Shown: piece by piece, positions 4,975 through 5,067 of the stretch
Layout: every line of letters starts with the position of its first letter
How positions within the stretch are numbered: position 1 is the stretch's first letter
NCBI GenBank assembly: GCA_027080755.1
Contig: JALWQC010000294.1
Location: forward strand, 1 to 5,067
Direction of reading: 5' to 3'
Source of the DNA: Paracoccaceae bacterium
GTDB taxonomy: Bacteria; Pseudomonadota; Alphaproteobacteria; Rhodobacterales; Rhodobacteraceae
DNA length: 5,067 bases
Position numbers and translations under genes: made by a program
The notes under the pieces: model-generated
What the model was told of the DNA's origin: nothing
The model's input: only the letters and a program-made list of their open reading frames with translations
Databases searched by the model: none

Positions 4975-5067
4975 GGCTGGAATGGGGGGCGCTGATGCGG
5001 CTGGGGATGGGGCGGCTGGCCCTGTCCCCGGCGGTTTTCTGGGCGCTGACTCCGGCGGAGCTGTTGC
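4971..5067 (+). CDS. GTA g10.1-like small tail-assembly protein, N-terminal part (cut by window edge)
   Basis: An open frame begins at the ATG overlapping the g10 stop (ATGA, 4971-4974) and runs to the window end, giving 32 residues. The visible part, LEWGALMRLGMGRLALSP then FWALTPAELL, closely fits the short GTA protein between g10 and the tape measure in RcGTA (g10.1, phage tail assembly chaperone/DUF2376-like). In that family W, LM-LG-G-L and FW-LTP-EL are the hallmark residues. The full protein is expected to be about 60-75 residues. No clear ribosome binding site precedes it, so coupling to g10 is likely. The frame is -1 relative to g10. Confidence 0.82.
   Translation, partial: MRLEWGALMRLGMGRLALSPAVFWALTPAELL

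Overview
This GC-rich window, coded entirely on the + strand, is the head-to-tail-tube part of a gene transfer agent (GTA) structural cluster of the Rhodobacter capsulatus type (RcGTA). The likely host is an alphaproteobacterium of the order Rhodobacterales. I base this on gene order, protein lengths and recognisable sequences: the HK97-type capsid, the gp6 connector, the DUF3168 tail terminator, the TP901-1-type tail tube, the GTA-gp10 family protein and the small protein after it all follow the RcGTA order g3-g3.5-g4-g5-g6-g7-g8-g9-g10-g10.1. No search could be run, so host and homology are recognition, not alignment.

Layout. 2-373: C-terminal end of the portal (g3). 370-600: small coiled-coil/hydrophobic protein (g3.5). 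601-721: AT-rich gap with a long, nearly perfect palindrome. 722-1276: prohead protease (g4). 1293-2480: major capsid protein (g5). 2481-2596: GC-rich gap with strong potential RNA hairpins. 2597-2902: a 101-residue protein resembling the phage 'fiber-tail adaptor' family, which I do not place in the standard RcGTA order. 2899-3486: head-tail connector (g6). 3483-3815: head closure/stopper (g7). 3812-4231: tail terminator (g8). 4247-4660: major tail (tube) protein (g9). 4660-4974: g10. 4971-5067: start of g10.1, cut by the window edge.

The genes would act in assembly order. Capsid subunits form a procapsid on the portal, the protease trims the capsid N-terminal delta domain, DNA is packaged, the connector and stopper close the portal vertex, and the terminator joins the tail tube. 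The g10 and g10.1 products probably act as tail-assembly chaperones. Most neighbours overlap by one or four bases, which points to one polycistronic, translationally coupled transcript. The two large gaps (601-721 and 2481-2596) both carry inverted repeats, and they are the best candidates for setting relative expression inside the operon. I see no tRNA, rRNA, CRISPR array, insertion sequence or convincing minus-strand gene.
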